A stretch of DNA of 64,000 nucleotides, from positions 153,190 to 217,189 of the forward strand of contig NZ_BAAAEI010000002.1 of NCBI RefSeq assembly GCF_039522935.1, read 5' to 3'. This DNA comes from Bowmanella denitrificans (lineage in GTDB: Bacteria; Pseudomonadota; Gammaproteobacteria; Enterobacterales; Alteromonadaceae). Each line of letters begins with the position of its first letter. Position 1 is the stretch's first letter. The notes under the pieces are model-generated. The model worked only from the letters and a program-made list of their open reading frames with translations. It was not told the DNA's origin and ran no database searches. The position numbers were made by a program, and so were the translations under genes. This document shows, piece after piece, positions 35,279 through 43,266 of the stretch.

Positions 35279-36676
35279 ATGGTAAGAACCAAACCTGCCA
35301 ACAGCAAAATTTACGTCCTCGATACCAATATTCTTCTTCACGAACCTTTTGCCTTCCTGTCCTTCAAAGAACACGACGTAGTAGTACCTATGACGGTGCT
35401 GGAGGAACTGGATTACATAAAAGACAGTAAAAAAGATGTGTCCCGTGATGCGCGTATTTCTATCCGCGCCATGGAAGATGTGTTGCACGAGGCGACTCCC
35501 GATCAATTGACCGCCGGTGTGTCTCTGAAAGGTCTGGGCTCTGGCGAAGCCGCACCTACTGGGCGCCTGTCCATTTTCGCTGATGTGGGAATGCCCAAAT
35601 CCCAGCAGGTATTTACCAGCAACGAAAACGACAACCGCATCATTAATGCGGCACTGCATATTCAGCAACGCGCTACTCCTCGTCAGGTGGTATTGGTTAC
35701 CAAAGACATCAATATGCGCCTGAAAGCCAAAGGTGCCGGCCTGGCCCATGTGGAAGACTATCGTACCGACCAGTTGGTCAGTGATATTAAGTATCTGAGC
35801 AAGGGCTATCACAAGTTTGAAGGCGACTTCTGGGATAAGGTTAAATCAGTGGAAAGTCGTTCAGAAGGGCGTGAAACCCTGCATGTGGTTGAACGCAAAG
35901 TCTTTCCGGAAGCTTATATCAATGAATTTTTGATCGACGACAGTAAATCTTTTGCCGGTATTGTGGAAAATGTATCGGAATCCAAACTGGAAATTCTGGA
36001 TCTCGGCTACGAGCGACTGATGTCGCGCAAGGCATGGGGTATTCACCCAAAGAATATTGGGCAGGCTATGGCCTTACACGCCTTGCTGGACCCGCATATC
36101 GACCTGATTATTCTGACCGGCCCGGCTGGCTGCGGTAAGACCTTACTGGCCCTGGCTGCAGCGCTGGAGATGGTGGTTGAGCGTAAGATGTACGATAAAA
36201 TTATCGTTACCCGTAATACGCCGGAAATTGCTGAATCCATCGGTTTTCTGCCGGGGACCGAAGAGGAGAAAATGGCGCCCTGGCTGGCCGCCATTACCGA
36301 TTCACTGGAAGTGCTGCATAAACATGACGAAAACGTCAAAGGCTCTATGAGTTACATTATGGAAAAAGCCAATATCCAGTTTAAATCGGTCAACTTTATG
36401 CGTGGACGCAGCATTCAGAATTCCATTGTGATTCTGGATGAAAGCCAGAACTTAACCGCGTCACAGCTAAAAACCATCATCACCCGTTGTGGTGAAGGAA
36501 CCAAGCTGATTTGTAGTGGTAACCTGGCGCAAATCGATTCTAACTATCTGTCGCCGGTGACCTCGGGTTTGACATATTTAGTGGAAAAATTTAAGAATTT
36601 CGCCGGGAGCGCTACTATTAATCTCGACGGTGTGGTTCGTAGCCGTCTGGCCGAATTTGCTGAAGAGCATCTGTAA
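35279..36676 (+). CDS. PIN-PhoH family ATPase
   Basis: About 465 residues. The N-terminal PIN domain (about 8-150) has KIYVLDTNILLHEP and the acidic cluster of PIN RNases. The C-terminal PhoH domain has Walker A TGPAGCGKTLLALA and Walker B SIVILDESQNLTASQLK. PIN-PhoH proteins (PhoH2/YlaK type) are RNA helicase/RNases. ATG at 35279 is preferred because GGAG lies six bases upstream; in-frame ATGs at 35273 and 35243 are alternatives. Fifteen bases separate it from the REC-GGDEF gene, so they may be co-transcribed. Confidence 0.9.
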   Translation: MVRTKPANSKIYVLDTNILLHEPFAFLSFKEHDVVVPMTVLEELDYIKDSKKDVSRDARISIRAMEDVLHEATPDQLTAGVSLKGLGSGEAAPTGRLSIFADVGMPKSQQVFTSNENDNRIINAALHIQQRATPRQVVLVTKDINMRLKAKGAGLAHVEDYRTDQLVSDIKYLSKGYHKFEGDFWDKVKSVESRSEGRETLHVVERKVFPEAYINEFLIDDSKSFAGIVENVSESKLEILDLGYERLMSRKAWGIHPKNIGQAMALHALLDPHIDLIILTGPAGCGKTLLALAAALEMVVERKMYDKIIVTRNTPEIAESIGFLPGTEEEKMAPWLAAITDSLEVLHKHDENVKGSMSYIMEKANIQFKSVNFMRGRSIQNSIVILDESQNLTASQLKTIITRCGEGTKLICSGNLAQIDSNYLSPVTSGLTYLVEKFKNFAGSATINLDGVVRSRLAEFAEEHL

Positions 36677-36690
36677 CAAAGGTAAGCAGT

Positions 36691-37626
36691 TTGAGCCCTT
36701 ATCGGGATAACCAAAAACAAAAAGTGCTGGTCGTGGACGACCAGCCAATAAATCTGAAAATCCTTGGTCAGGCGCTGGCCGGGGACTATCAGGTTTTAGT
36801 GGCGTCCAATGCCGAGCAGGCTCTGCAAATAGCGATTCTGCAGCAACCCGACCTGATCTTACTGGATATTATTATGCAGGGTATGGACGGCTATCAAACC
36901 TGCCGGGCGTTAAAGCAGGACTCGCGTACAGTCAATATTCCGGTAATTTTTTCTACCTCGATGGATTCCGAGGCAGATGAAGTCAAAGGTCTGGAAGCAG
37001 GCGCGGCTGACTATATCACCAAACCCTATAATCTGGCCCTGGTGAAAGCCAGGGTCAGAAACCAGATGCAGTTAAAGAAAAAAACCGACTTACTGGAAAA
37101 GCTTGTTAGTCTGGACGGGCTGACCGAGATTCCAAACCGGCGTAATTTTGAGCAACATTTTGAGGTGGAATGGCGCCGGGCGCAGCGCTCCGGTTTGCCC
37201 TTAAGTCTGTGCATGATTGATATAGACTCTTTTAAACAGTACAACGACAACTATGGCCATGGCGCCGGTGACATTTGTTTGCAACGTGTGGCACAGACTC
37301 TGGCCAGTACGGCCAAACGCTCAGGCGATCTGGTGGCCCGTTACGGTGGAGAAGAGTTTGTTGTGCTGCTACCAGACACTGAGCTGGAAGAAGCCAGCGT
37401 GGTGAGTGAGCGTTTACGCCAGGCAATAGAAAGCCAGGCCATTGAGCATAAATATTCCAGTTGTGCGCAAGTCGTTACGATCAGTGCCGGATTGGCCAGT
37501 TGTCAGGTACAGATAGGGATGGAGCGTTCGCAATTAATGGAAGAGGCCGATAAGTTTCTGTATGAAGCCAAACAGCAGGGGCGAAACAGAGTGAGCAGTG
37601 GCATCTATTCGCCTGATGTCGCCTGA
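36691..37626 (+). CDS. REC-GGDEF diguanylate cyclase response regulator
   Basis: 311 residues. The receiver (10-130) has VLVVDDQPINLKIL, phospho-acceptor Asp59 (LILLDIIMQGMDGYQ) and YITKPYN. The GGDEF domain (145-305) has the active loop ARYGGEEFVVLLPD, and an RxxD inhibitory site (RSGD) five residues ahead. It should make cyclic di-GMP when phosphorylated. No cognate kinase is adjacent. Start is TTG at 36691 with AAAGG upstream. Its last 22 bases overlap the convergent gene at 37605. Confidence 0.9.
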   Translation: MSPYRDNQKQKVLVVDDQPINLKILGQALAGDYQVLVASNAEQALQIAILQQPDLILLDIIMQGMDGYQTCRALKQDSRTVNIPVIFSTSMDSEADEVKGLEAGAADYITKPYNLALVKARVRNQMQLKKKTDLLEKLVSLDGLTEIPNRRNFEQHFEVEWRRAQRSGLPLSLCMIDIDSFKQYNDNYGHGAGDICLQRVAQTLASTAKRSGDLVARYGGEEFVVLLPDTELEEASVVSERLRQAIESQAIEHKYSSCAQVVTISAGLASCQVQIGMERSQLMEEADKFLYEAKQQGRNRVSSGIYSPDVA

Positions 37627-38594
37627 GGAATGCCTGTAACCTTTTCATAGGTAAACATATTGCCGGCAATGGCAGCCAGGCTGGTGGGTGAGGCTTCACC
37701 CACCTGATAAGGTGCCGGTCCAGTCGGTTCAACCAACAGATAATCGCTTCCTTCAATAGTAACAGTGGCATCTTTTTCCCGGTGCGACAGTTTTACTCCC
37801 ATCAGTGCGTGCCCAGGTAGATAAAGAATAACCATACTCATATTGGGTAGCATCGAACGAAGTAGTGAAACTGCCAATGTTGTTTTGCTGTCACAGTCAC
37901 CATGGTTATTGATCAGGACTGACGCTGGAGGCAAGAATCCCGAGCCATTCGAGGTTAGGCGGCTTTCCAGGGTATCGTAGGGAATGGCCTGGATCCAACT
38001 CAATAGAATGTTCACATAAGCGCGGGGCTGACTGTCGTCCATCAGCTTGGCATAGATGGCGTTAGCGGCCGGCAGCAGGGTGACAATACTTTCATTGGCA
38101 TAGCGAATATGATCCGGTTTAACTCCTTGCTGCCCGAGGTAATCTGCATAGCGGGCATAATAGTTACTGGCCAGGTAATCATCAAAGGCCTGACGTTCAA
38201 GATTAAATAGTCTTGACTGCCATTCGCTAATCAACTCCGGATTGCTTGCCCGCACCTGGTATTGCAACTCCTGGCCGACTTTGCGAATGGCTATTCGCGC
38301 TTGTTTAGGGTCTATGTCTCTGGCCGCTTTTTGCATGGCAAGCATTACTGAGCGCTGCGCGATATGGGGCTGATAGCTTTTCAGCTTCTGAAATTGCTGA
38401 TGGATAACCTGCTTGTCCAACTCGAAAGATAATGACTGTTCTTGATTCTGAAAGTCTGTCCAACGATAGCTTAGCTGTATTTTGTCTGCATTGTCCTGCC
38501 GTTGAAAATCCAATTGCTCAGCCCGGGCGGGCATCGCAAGCCACAGCAAACATGCAACACTGGTTGTCAGAACATTTTTACTTATCAACGCCAT
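37605..38594 (-). CDS. Exported transglutaminase-like cysteine protein
   Basis: 329 residues with a signal peptide (VACLLWLAMPARA-EQ). A papain-like/transglutaminase triad can be proposed: Cys in INNHGDCDSKTTLAVSLLR, His in YLPGHALMGVKL, and an acidic residue in YLLVEPTGPAPYQVGE. A helical region (residues 60-170) precedes the putative catalytic part. Proteins of this layout occur in Alteromonadales without known function; a periplasmic peptidase or amidase role is possible. It converges on and overlaps the REC-GGDEF gene. Confidence 0.72.
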   Translation of the reverse strand: MALISKNVLTTSVACLLWLAMPARAEQLDFQRQDNADKIQLSYRWTDFQNQEQSLSFELDKQVIHQQFQKLKSYQPHIAQRSVMLAMQKAARDIDPKQARIAIRKVGQELQYQVRASNPELISEWQSRLFNLERQAFDDYLASNYYARYADYLGQQGVKPDHIRYANESIVTLLPAANAIYAKLMDDSQPRAYVNILLSWIQAIPYDTLESRLTSNGSGFLPPASVLINNHGDCDSKTTLAVSLLRSMLPNMSMVILYLPGHALMGVKLSHREKDATVTIEGSDYLLVEPTGPAPYQVGEASPTSLAAIAGNMFTYEKVTGIPQATSGE

Positions 38595-38661
38595 ATACTT
38601 GCCAATACAGAGGCCGTTCAGTTTGTACGATTAATTGTTCAAATAAAATTCAGTATAACGA

Positions 38662-38685
38662 CAAAAGGGCGCCATGGCGCCCTTT
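38662..38685 (-). terminator. Terminator of the TonB receptor gene
   Basis: The 22-base perfect palindrome is centred on GGGCGCCATGGCGCCC (38664-38685). Read on the minus strand it ends in a short T run (TTTT). It lies 16 bases after the stop at 38701. Confidence 0.8.
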
Positions 38686-38700
38686 GCTCAATCATATGAA

Positions 38701-41256
38701 TTAGAAAGACTGGCTAAATTCCACGCCCCACATTCTCGGCAGGCCAGGACTGAGGTTGGCTGAGCCGGTATTTTCCCCTTGTCCGCCAAAACCAGATAAC
38801 AGGTATTCCTCATCGGCCAGGTTGCGTACAAACAATGACAGTTGCCAGTCATCGTCACTGCGATAGCTGACCCGGGCATTGATAAGATCGTATCCTTCCA
38901 CCCGATTTTCCGAGGTCAGCCCCGGCACCTTACCCGGATCTACCGGCAACAAACGCACGGAGTTTATGTCGCTGGCGGTAGCGCGTTCGTCCACCGAGGT
39001 AATATCCATATGCAGCATCCATTCGCCATTGTCAGCAGGAATAAAGTAGTCTGCACCTAAATACCAGCGATTTTTCGGGACCCCGGCCAGCGGGCTGCCG
39101 GTTAGATCATCAGCGGCGGTTTCCCCTACAAACAGCGAATACTTAGTGTATTCGCTGTCCAGATAGGCATAGTTAAAGTTAAGCACCAGATTATCAGTGG
39201 CGGCCCACTCCGACTCTACTTCAAAACCTTTACCTGCCGCGTCAACGTTTCGCACGTTATACACCGGTATATTGCCGGTTGAACCGGTCAGACGCAGGAT
39301 CTGCAAGTTGGTGTAGTCGTAGTCATACGCAGACAAGTTCAGCTTCAGGCGATTGTCGAACAAAGTGGATTTCATCCCCACTTCAATATTATCCACTTCT
39401 TCCTGGTCAAACGGCGGGGCAGCACCAAGACTGTTAAAACCGCCAGCCTTAAAGCCGCTGGCGGCGGTGATATAGGTCATCAGATTGTCTGTCCACTGGT
39501 AATCCAGCACTACCCTGGGGGTTAGTTTGGTCCAGCTGTTAGTCTGTTCAAATGGCTGGTAATTGCCATCGGCGTCCAGTATCGCTTCACCATTGGCGTC
39601 GCGCAGGAAATACTCCGTGCCAAACGCCAGCCCGAATGGCATGGCTGGCACACCAGGCAAGGGGATGGTGACTTCATTCTGATAGCGGGACAGAATGCCG
39701 AAGTCCTTTCTGTCCTTGGTGTAACGTAATCCAACCGTCAGATCCAGCTTATCGGTCACCGGGTAAGTCACGTCAAAGAAGGCCGCATAGGAAGTGTAAT
39801 CACCAAAGTTTTCGGTGGTTTCCGTCCAGGGTTTACCCAGATTGTCGCGGGCGATTCGCCACGCCAGTTCTTCGCTGGATACGCCGGAAAGTTGAGAAAG
39901 ATAAGCCAACTCGTTGGGCAGTAAGCTTTGCAGGAAACCTGACAGACCTGTACCTACCGGCATATCCATAATGCCTGGCACGCCCAGTTGCACAGCGCCT
40001 GTTGGTGGCAGGCCAAGGGCCTTGAGCTGTTCATTAATGGCAAAGCTGTCCAGCGATTCCATCATAAACTCCGCATCGGTGATCTGATGAATATCTTCAT
40101 TGGCGTAAGTGGCCCCTACAGTCCATTTCATGCCGCCTTCGGTGATGCCGGTCAGGCGTATCTCCTGGCTGAAGTAGGTTTGGTCTTCCCTGTTGTTGGA
40201 GGCAAAGAATCCGCGGGTTTCGGCACTGCCATCGTCATCGGTGTGGTTTTCGGTATTGAAGCGTCTGTAGGCTGTAATGGAAGTTAGGGTACCCACTTCC
40301 AATTCCTTATTGATTTCCAGCGAGGTGCCAAACAGGTTGCGGCTTTCCACCGATTGCATATCGGTTTCGTAGGTACCAAATGGATTCAGACCGCCATCAG
40401 CCTGTTGCTTGTAATAGCTGCTATTGGCTGAATAGACCGGCCTGGCATCGCTGTCCAGTTCGTCAAAATCCGCGCGCCAGATAACCTCCAGGCTGTCACT
40501 GGGAAGCCAGCGCAGGGCTGCCCGGCCTGATAGTACATTCTCAGCGCCTAACTTAACCTTTCTGGCTTCCCCTTCGCCGTTATTCACCCGTGGGTCGGGA
40601 TACTGGATAGCATCCACATAGCCGTCGCGATCGCTCAGATTCATGCTGCCGCGAAAATACAATTCGTCGCTCAGGGGCAGGTTATATACGCCTTCAAACT
40701 GTTTCTTATCATGGCTGCCCAGCGTCAGTCGGTAATTACCCTCGGTAATATCTATGGGTTTCTTATTAATGATGCGCACAGCGCCAGCGGCGGTATTACG
40801 GCCAAACAGGGTGCCTTGTGGGCCTTTTAACACCTCCACCCGCTCAACGTCGTTGAAATTCATCAGCGCCGAACCACTTCGACCGGCATACACATCATCC
40901 ACATAAATACCCACGGCCGGATCGGCACCAATGCCAAAGTCATTGGTTTTAATCCCGCGTATATCAAACTTGGGCTGAGTTGGTGAAGTAACGTTAGTTT
41001 CAAAACCCGGTGTCAGGTTACCCAGATCGTTTATGTTGTTTGCGCCGATTTTGCGCAGGTTCTGTGCTGAGAATGCACTGATCGCAATAGGCACCTGCTG
41101 GATGTTTTCTACCCGCTTCTGCGCGGTTACCTCCAACACTTCGATGCCGATGGTTTCTTTATCTGTGTTGTCTTCCTGTGCGTATACCGCAGTGCAGGTG
41201 AGAATGCTGGCAACGGCACTGGCAATCAGTGTCGGGCGCTGGGTCAGATGCTTCAT
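38701..41256 (-). CDS. TonB-dependent outer-membrane receptor
   Basis: About 851 residues. A signal peptide (LIASAVASILTCTAVYA-QE) is followed by a plug domain: VTAQKRVENIQQVPIAISAF, IRGIKTNDFGIGADPAVGIY and VEVLKGPQGTLFGRNTAAGA. A long beta-barrel follows and ends in a terminal Phe (GVEFSQSF), the BAM recognition signal. The plug style is that of the large Alteromonadales/Sphingomonad class that takes up diverse organic substrates. No Fur box was seen upstream. It is divergent from the cytochrome operon across 223 bases and may import its substrate. ATG at 41256 is chosen; the upstream TTG at 41268 is unlikely. Confidence 0.92.
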   Translation of the reverse strand: MKHLTQRPTLIASAVASILTCTAVYAQEDNTDKETIGIEVLEVTAQKRVENIQQVPIAISAFSAQNLRKIGANNINDLGNLTPGFETNVTSPTQPKFDIRGIKTNDFGIGADPAVGIYVDDVYAGRSGSALMNFNDVERVEVLKGPQGTLFGRNTAAGAVRIINKKPIDITEGNYRLTLGSHDKKQFEGVYNLPLSDELYFRGSMNLSDRDGYVDAIQYPDPRVNNGEGEARKVKLGAENVLSGRAALRWLPSDSLEVIWRADFDELDSDARPVYSANSSYYKQQADGGLNPFGTYETDMQSVESRNLFGTSLEINKELEVGTLTSITAYRRFNTENHTDDDGSAETRGFFASNNREDQTYFSQEIRLTGITEGGMKWTVGATYANEDIHQITDAEFMMESLDSFAINEQLKALGLPPTGAVQLGVPGIMDMPVGTGLSGFLQSLLPNELAYLSQLSGVSSEELAWRIARDNLGKPWTETTENFGDYTSYAAFFDVTYPVTDKLDLTVGLRYTKDRKDFGILSRYQNEVTIPLPGVPAMPFGLAFGTEYFLRDANGEAILDADGNYQPFEQTNSWTKLTPRVVLDYQWTDNLMTYITAASGFKAGGFNSLGAAPPFDQEEVDNIEVGMKSTLFDNRLKLNLSAYDYDYTNLQILRLTGSTGNIPVYNVRNVDAAGKGFEVESEWAATDNLVLNFNYAYLDSEYTKYSLFVGETAADDLTGSPLAGVPKNRWYLGADYFIPADNGEWMLHMDITSVDERATASDINSVRLLPVDPGKVPGLTSENRVEGYDLINARVSYRSDDDWQLSLFVRNLADEEYLLSGFGGQGENTGSANLSPGLPRMWGVEFSQSF

Positions 41257-41479
41257 TGTGTACCCCAAATCATTGCTGCTGATGTTTATTGTCGGGCTTG
41301 CACCCGTTTTTATAGACAGCGCGAGAATAGCAATTCTTCACTACTGTCGAATGACATATCTGGCCCAACCAGTTTAAGGACGGATGTAAACAGATACCAG
41401 ATCAAAGTTAAAAAAATGTTTTAATTGGTACTATAGTTCCACTAATATGCATGTCACAACTAAAATATGAGAATTCTTC
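41257..41479. promoter_or_regulatory. Divergent promoter region of receptor and cytochrome operon
   Basis: Near-palindrome GGTACTATAGTTCC lies at 41427-41440, about 40 bases before the cytochrome gene. The outer GG/CC and inner ACTATAGT are symmetric. It could be an operator for an unseen regulator. No FNR, Fur or OxyR-like site was recognised. Confidence 0.4.
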
Positions 41480-42091
41480 ATGCCGCATTTTGTCTGCCGT
41501 TTTTTGTTGCCAGCAGTGTTTTTTACCAGCCTTTGTGCCTGGGCCGACCCCTCGGCAGTTTATGCAACTTGCGCCGCCTGCCATGGCGAAAAGGGACAAG
41601 GCAACACACAGATGCAGGGCCCGGTATTGGCTGGCTTGTCAGCCGACTACCTGACCCGGCAATTGCTTCACTTTCAAAACGGTAGCCGGGGGCAGCATGC
41701 CGATGACGTTCAGGGCCAGCAAATGGCCGCCATGGCGAAATCCTTATTGCCGCAAGACTCAGACATTCAGGCCTTGGCAGCCTATATAGAGAAAATGCCG
41801 GTACCAAATGAACACCGCCTGTTACCCGGCGATCTGAAAACCGGTAACGCCTATTACCAGAATAACTGCGGCGCTTGTCATGGTGGTCAGGGGCAGGGTA
41901 ATCCTGCTCTTAAAGCACCGCGTCTGGCCGCACAGGACATGGATTATCTGCGCCGCCAGTTTATGCACTTTAAACAAGGCCTGCGTGGTAATGCAGATGC
42001 CGACAAAGCGGGCAGACAGATGGCGATGATGGCCAAAGTACTGCCGGATGACAAAATTGAAGATGTGCTGGCGTTTATTAGTTCTCTATGA
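41480..42091 (+). CDS. Diheme cytochrome c (c4-like)
   Basis: 203 residues with a signal peptide (LLPAVFFTSLCAWA-DP). Two class I cytochrome c domains are seen, with heme sites CAACH (Cys31) and CGACH (Cys130). Each has a likely axial methionine in QQMAAMAKSL and RQMAMMAKVL. The pattern fits cytochrome c4, a periplasmic electron shuttle to terminal oxidases. Here it heads an operon with a peroxidase-like protein and a beta-helix cytochrome, so it may accept electrons from them. It overlaps the next gene by four bases (ATGA). Confidence 0.9.
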   Translation: MPHFVCRFLLPAVFFTSLCAWADPSAVYATCAACHGEKGQGNTQMQGPVLAGLSADYLTRQLLHFQNGSRGQHADDVQGQQMAAMAKSLLPQDSDIQALAAYIEKMPVPNEHRLLPGDLKTGNAYYQNNCGACHGGQGQGNPALKAPRLAAQDMDYLRRQFMHFKQGLRGNADADKAGRQMAMMAKVLPDDKIEDVLAFISSL

Positions 42092-43266
42092 ATAAGTTTC
42101 TAATTCTATTGATGTTGATGACCTGCCATGTGTTGGCTGGGCAAGATATTGAGCTGACGGAGCAATGCCCCCCCAGTTTCGAGTTGCGGGCTGGCAAGTG
42201 TTACCTGGTGAATCGTTATCAGTTCTTCGATTCATTACAAAACCGCGGAGTGGGGGGCACCCAGACAGGGTTGCCAGCCTTTCGTGATGGCTTCAGTCCG
42301 GCGCAGATTGATTTAGGCCGTTACCTGTTTTTTGATCCCTTGTTGTCCAAAGATGGCTCGCTGTCCTGTGCCAGTTGTCATCAGCCGGAGCTGGGCTTTG
42401 CCGATGGTCGTCCCCGCAGTATTGGTATTGATGGGCAGGTGGCCAAACGGGCGGCACCCAGCCTGTGGAATGTGGGTTTTCTGCAGAAGCTGTTTTGGGA
42501 TGCGCGGGCAGACAGTCTTGAAGCGCAGGCGGTAGGGCCGCTATTCGCAGCAGATGAAATGGCCAATACACCACAGCAATTAATGGCAGATTTAACCGCC
42601 AATTCAGACTACCAAAGATTATTTGGGCAGGCCTATGCTGACACTTCGCAACCCCTGAGCCTGGAAAATCTGTTGCATGCGCTGGCGGCATTTCAGAGTT
42701 CGCTGATTTCATTAAACAGCCGTTATGACCGATATGCACTGGGCCATCATCAGGCTTTAAATGAACAAGAGATTGCTGGCATGAATGTCTACCGGTCGTT
42801 TGTTGCGCGCTGTTCTGAATGCCATACCCCACCGCTTTTTACCAATCAACAGATTGCCGTGATCGGCACGCCGGAACCCCAGGGGCTGGCATTGGATATT
42901 GGTGCTGAAGCGACCTTTAATGCCCCCAAACTTAAGGGCGGTTTTAAGGTGCCCAGCCTGCGCAATATCGTGAAAACCGCGCCCTATATGCATTCCGGTG
43001 TTTTTGCGTCTTTACGCGATGCCGTAGCGTTTTATAGCAAAGGTCGCGGCCATGCTGTACCACCCGGCGTGGAAATGCAGATTCATTGGCATATTTGGGA
43101 GCCGAAACTCAGCGACCAGGAAATTGACGACATTGTCACTTTCCTGGGCACCCTGACCGATGAAAGCCTGATGCCAAACATTCCAGAAAAATTGCCGTCT
43201 GGACTTAACCCCAGGACAGCTTTTCAACCAACACGCAACCAACAAGCGGAGTATACCGATGAATAA
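42088..43266 (+). CDS. Diheme cytochrome c peroxidase / MauG family protein
   Basis: 392 residues with a signal peptide (FLILLMLMTCHVLA-GQ). Two heme c sites are seen: CASCH (Cys94) and CSECH (Cys242). Between and after them are LGRYLFFDPLLSKDGSLSC, FWDARADSLEAQA and VPSLRNIVKTAPYMHSGVF, all family hallmarks. A Cys-containing N-terminal segment (CPPSFELRAGKCYLVNRY) is extra to classical peroxidases. It may reduce peroxide or, like MauG, oxidise a protein or organic partner. It overlaps the beta-helix cytochrome gene by eight bases. Confidence 0.88.
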   Translation: MNKFLILLMLMTCHVLAGQDIELTEQCPPSFELRAGKCYLVNRYQFFDSLQNRGVGGTQTGLPAFRDGFSPAQIDLGRYLFFDPLLSKDGSLSCASCHQPELGFADGRPRSIGIDGQVAKRAAPSLWNVGFLQKLFWDARADSLEAQAVGPLFAADEMANTPQQLMADLTANSDYQRLFGQAYADTSQPLSLENLLHALAAFQSSLISLNSRYDRYALGHHQALNEQEIAGMNVYRSFVARCSECHTPPLFTNQQIAVIGTPEPQGLALDIGAEATFNAPKLKGGFKVPSLRNIVKTAPYMHSGVFASLRDAVAFYSKGRGHAVPPGVEMQIHWHIWEPKLSDQEIDDIVTFLGTLTDESLMPNIPEKLPSGLNPRTAFQPTRNQQAEYTDE

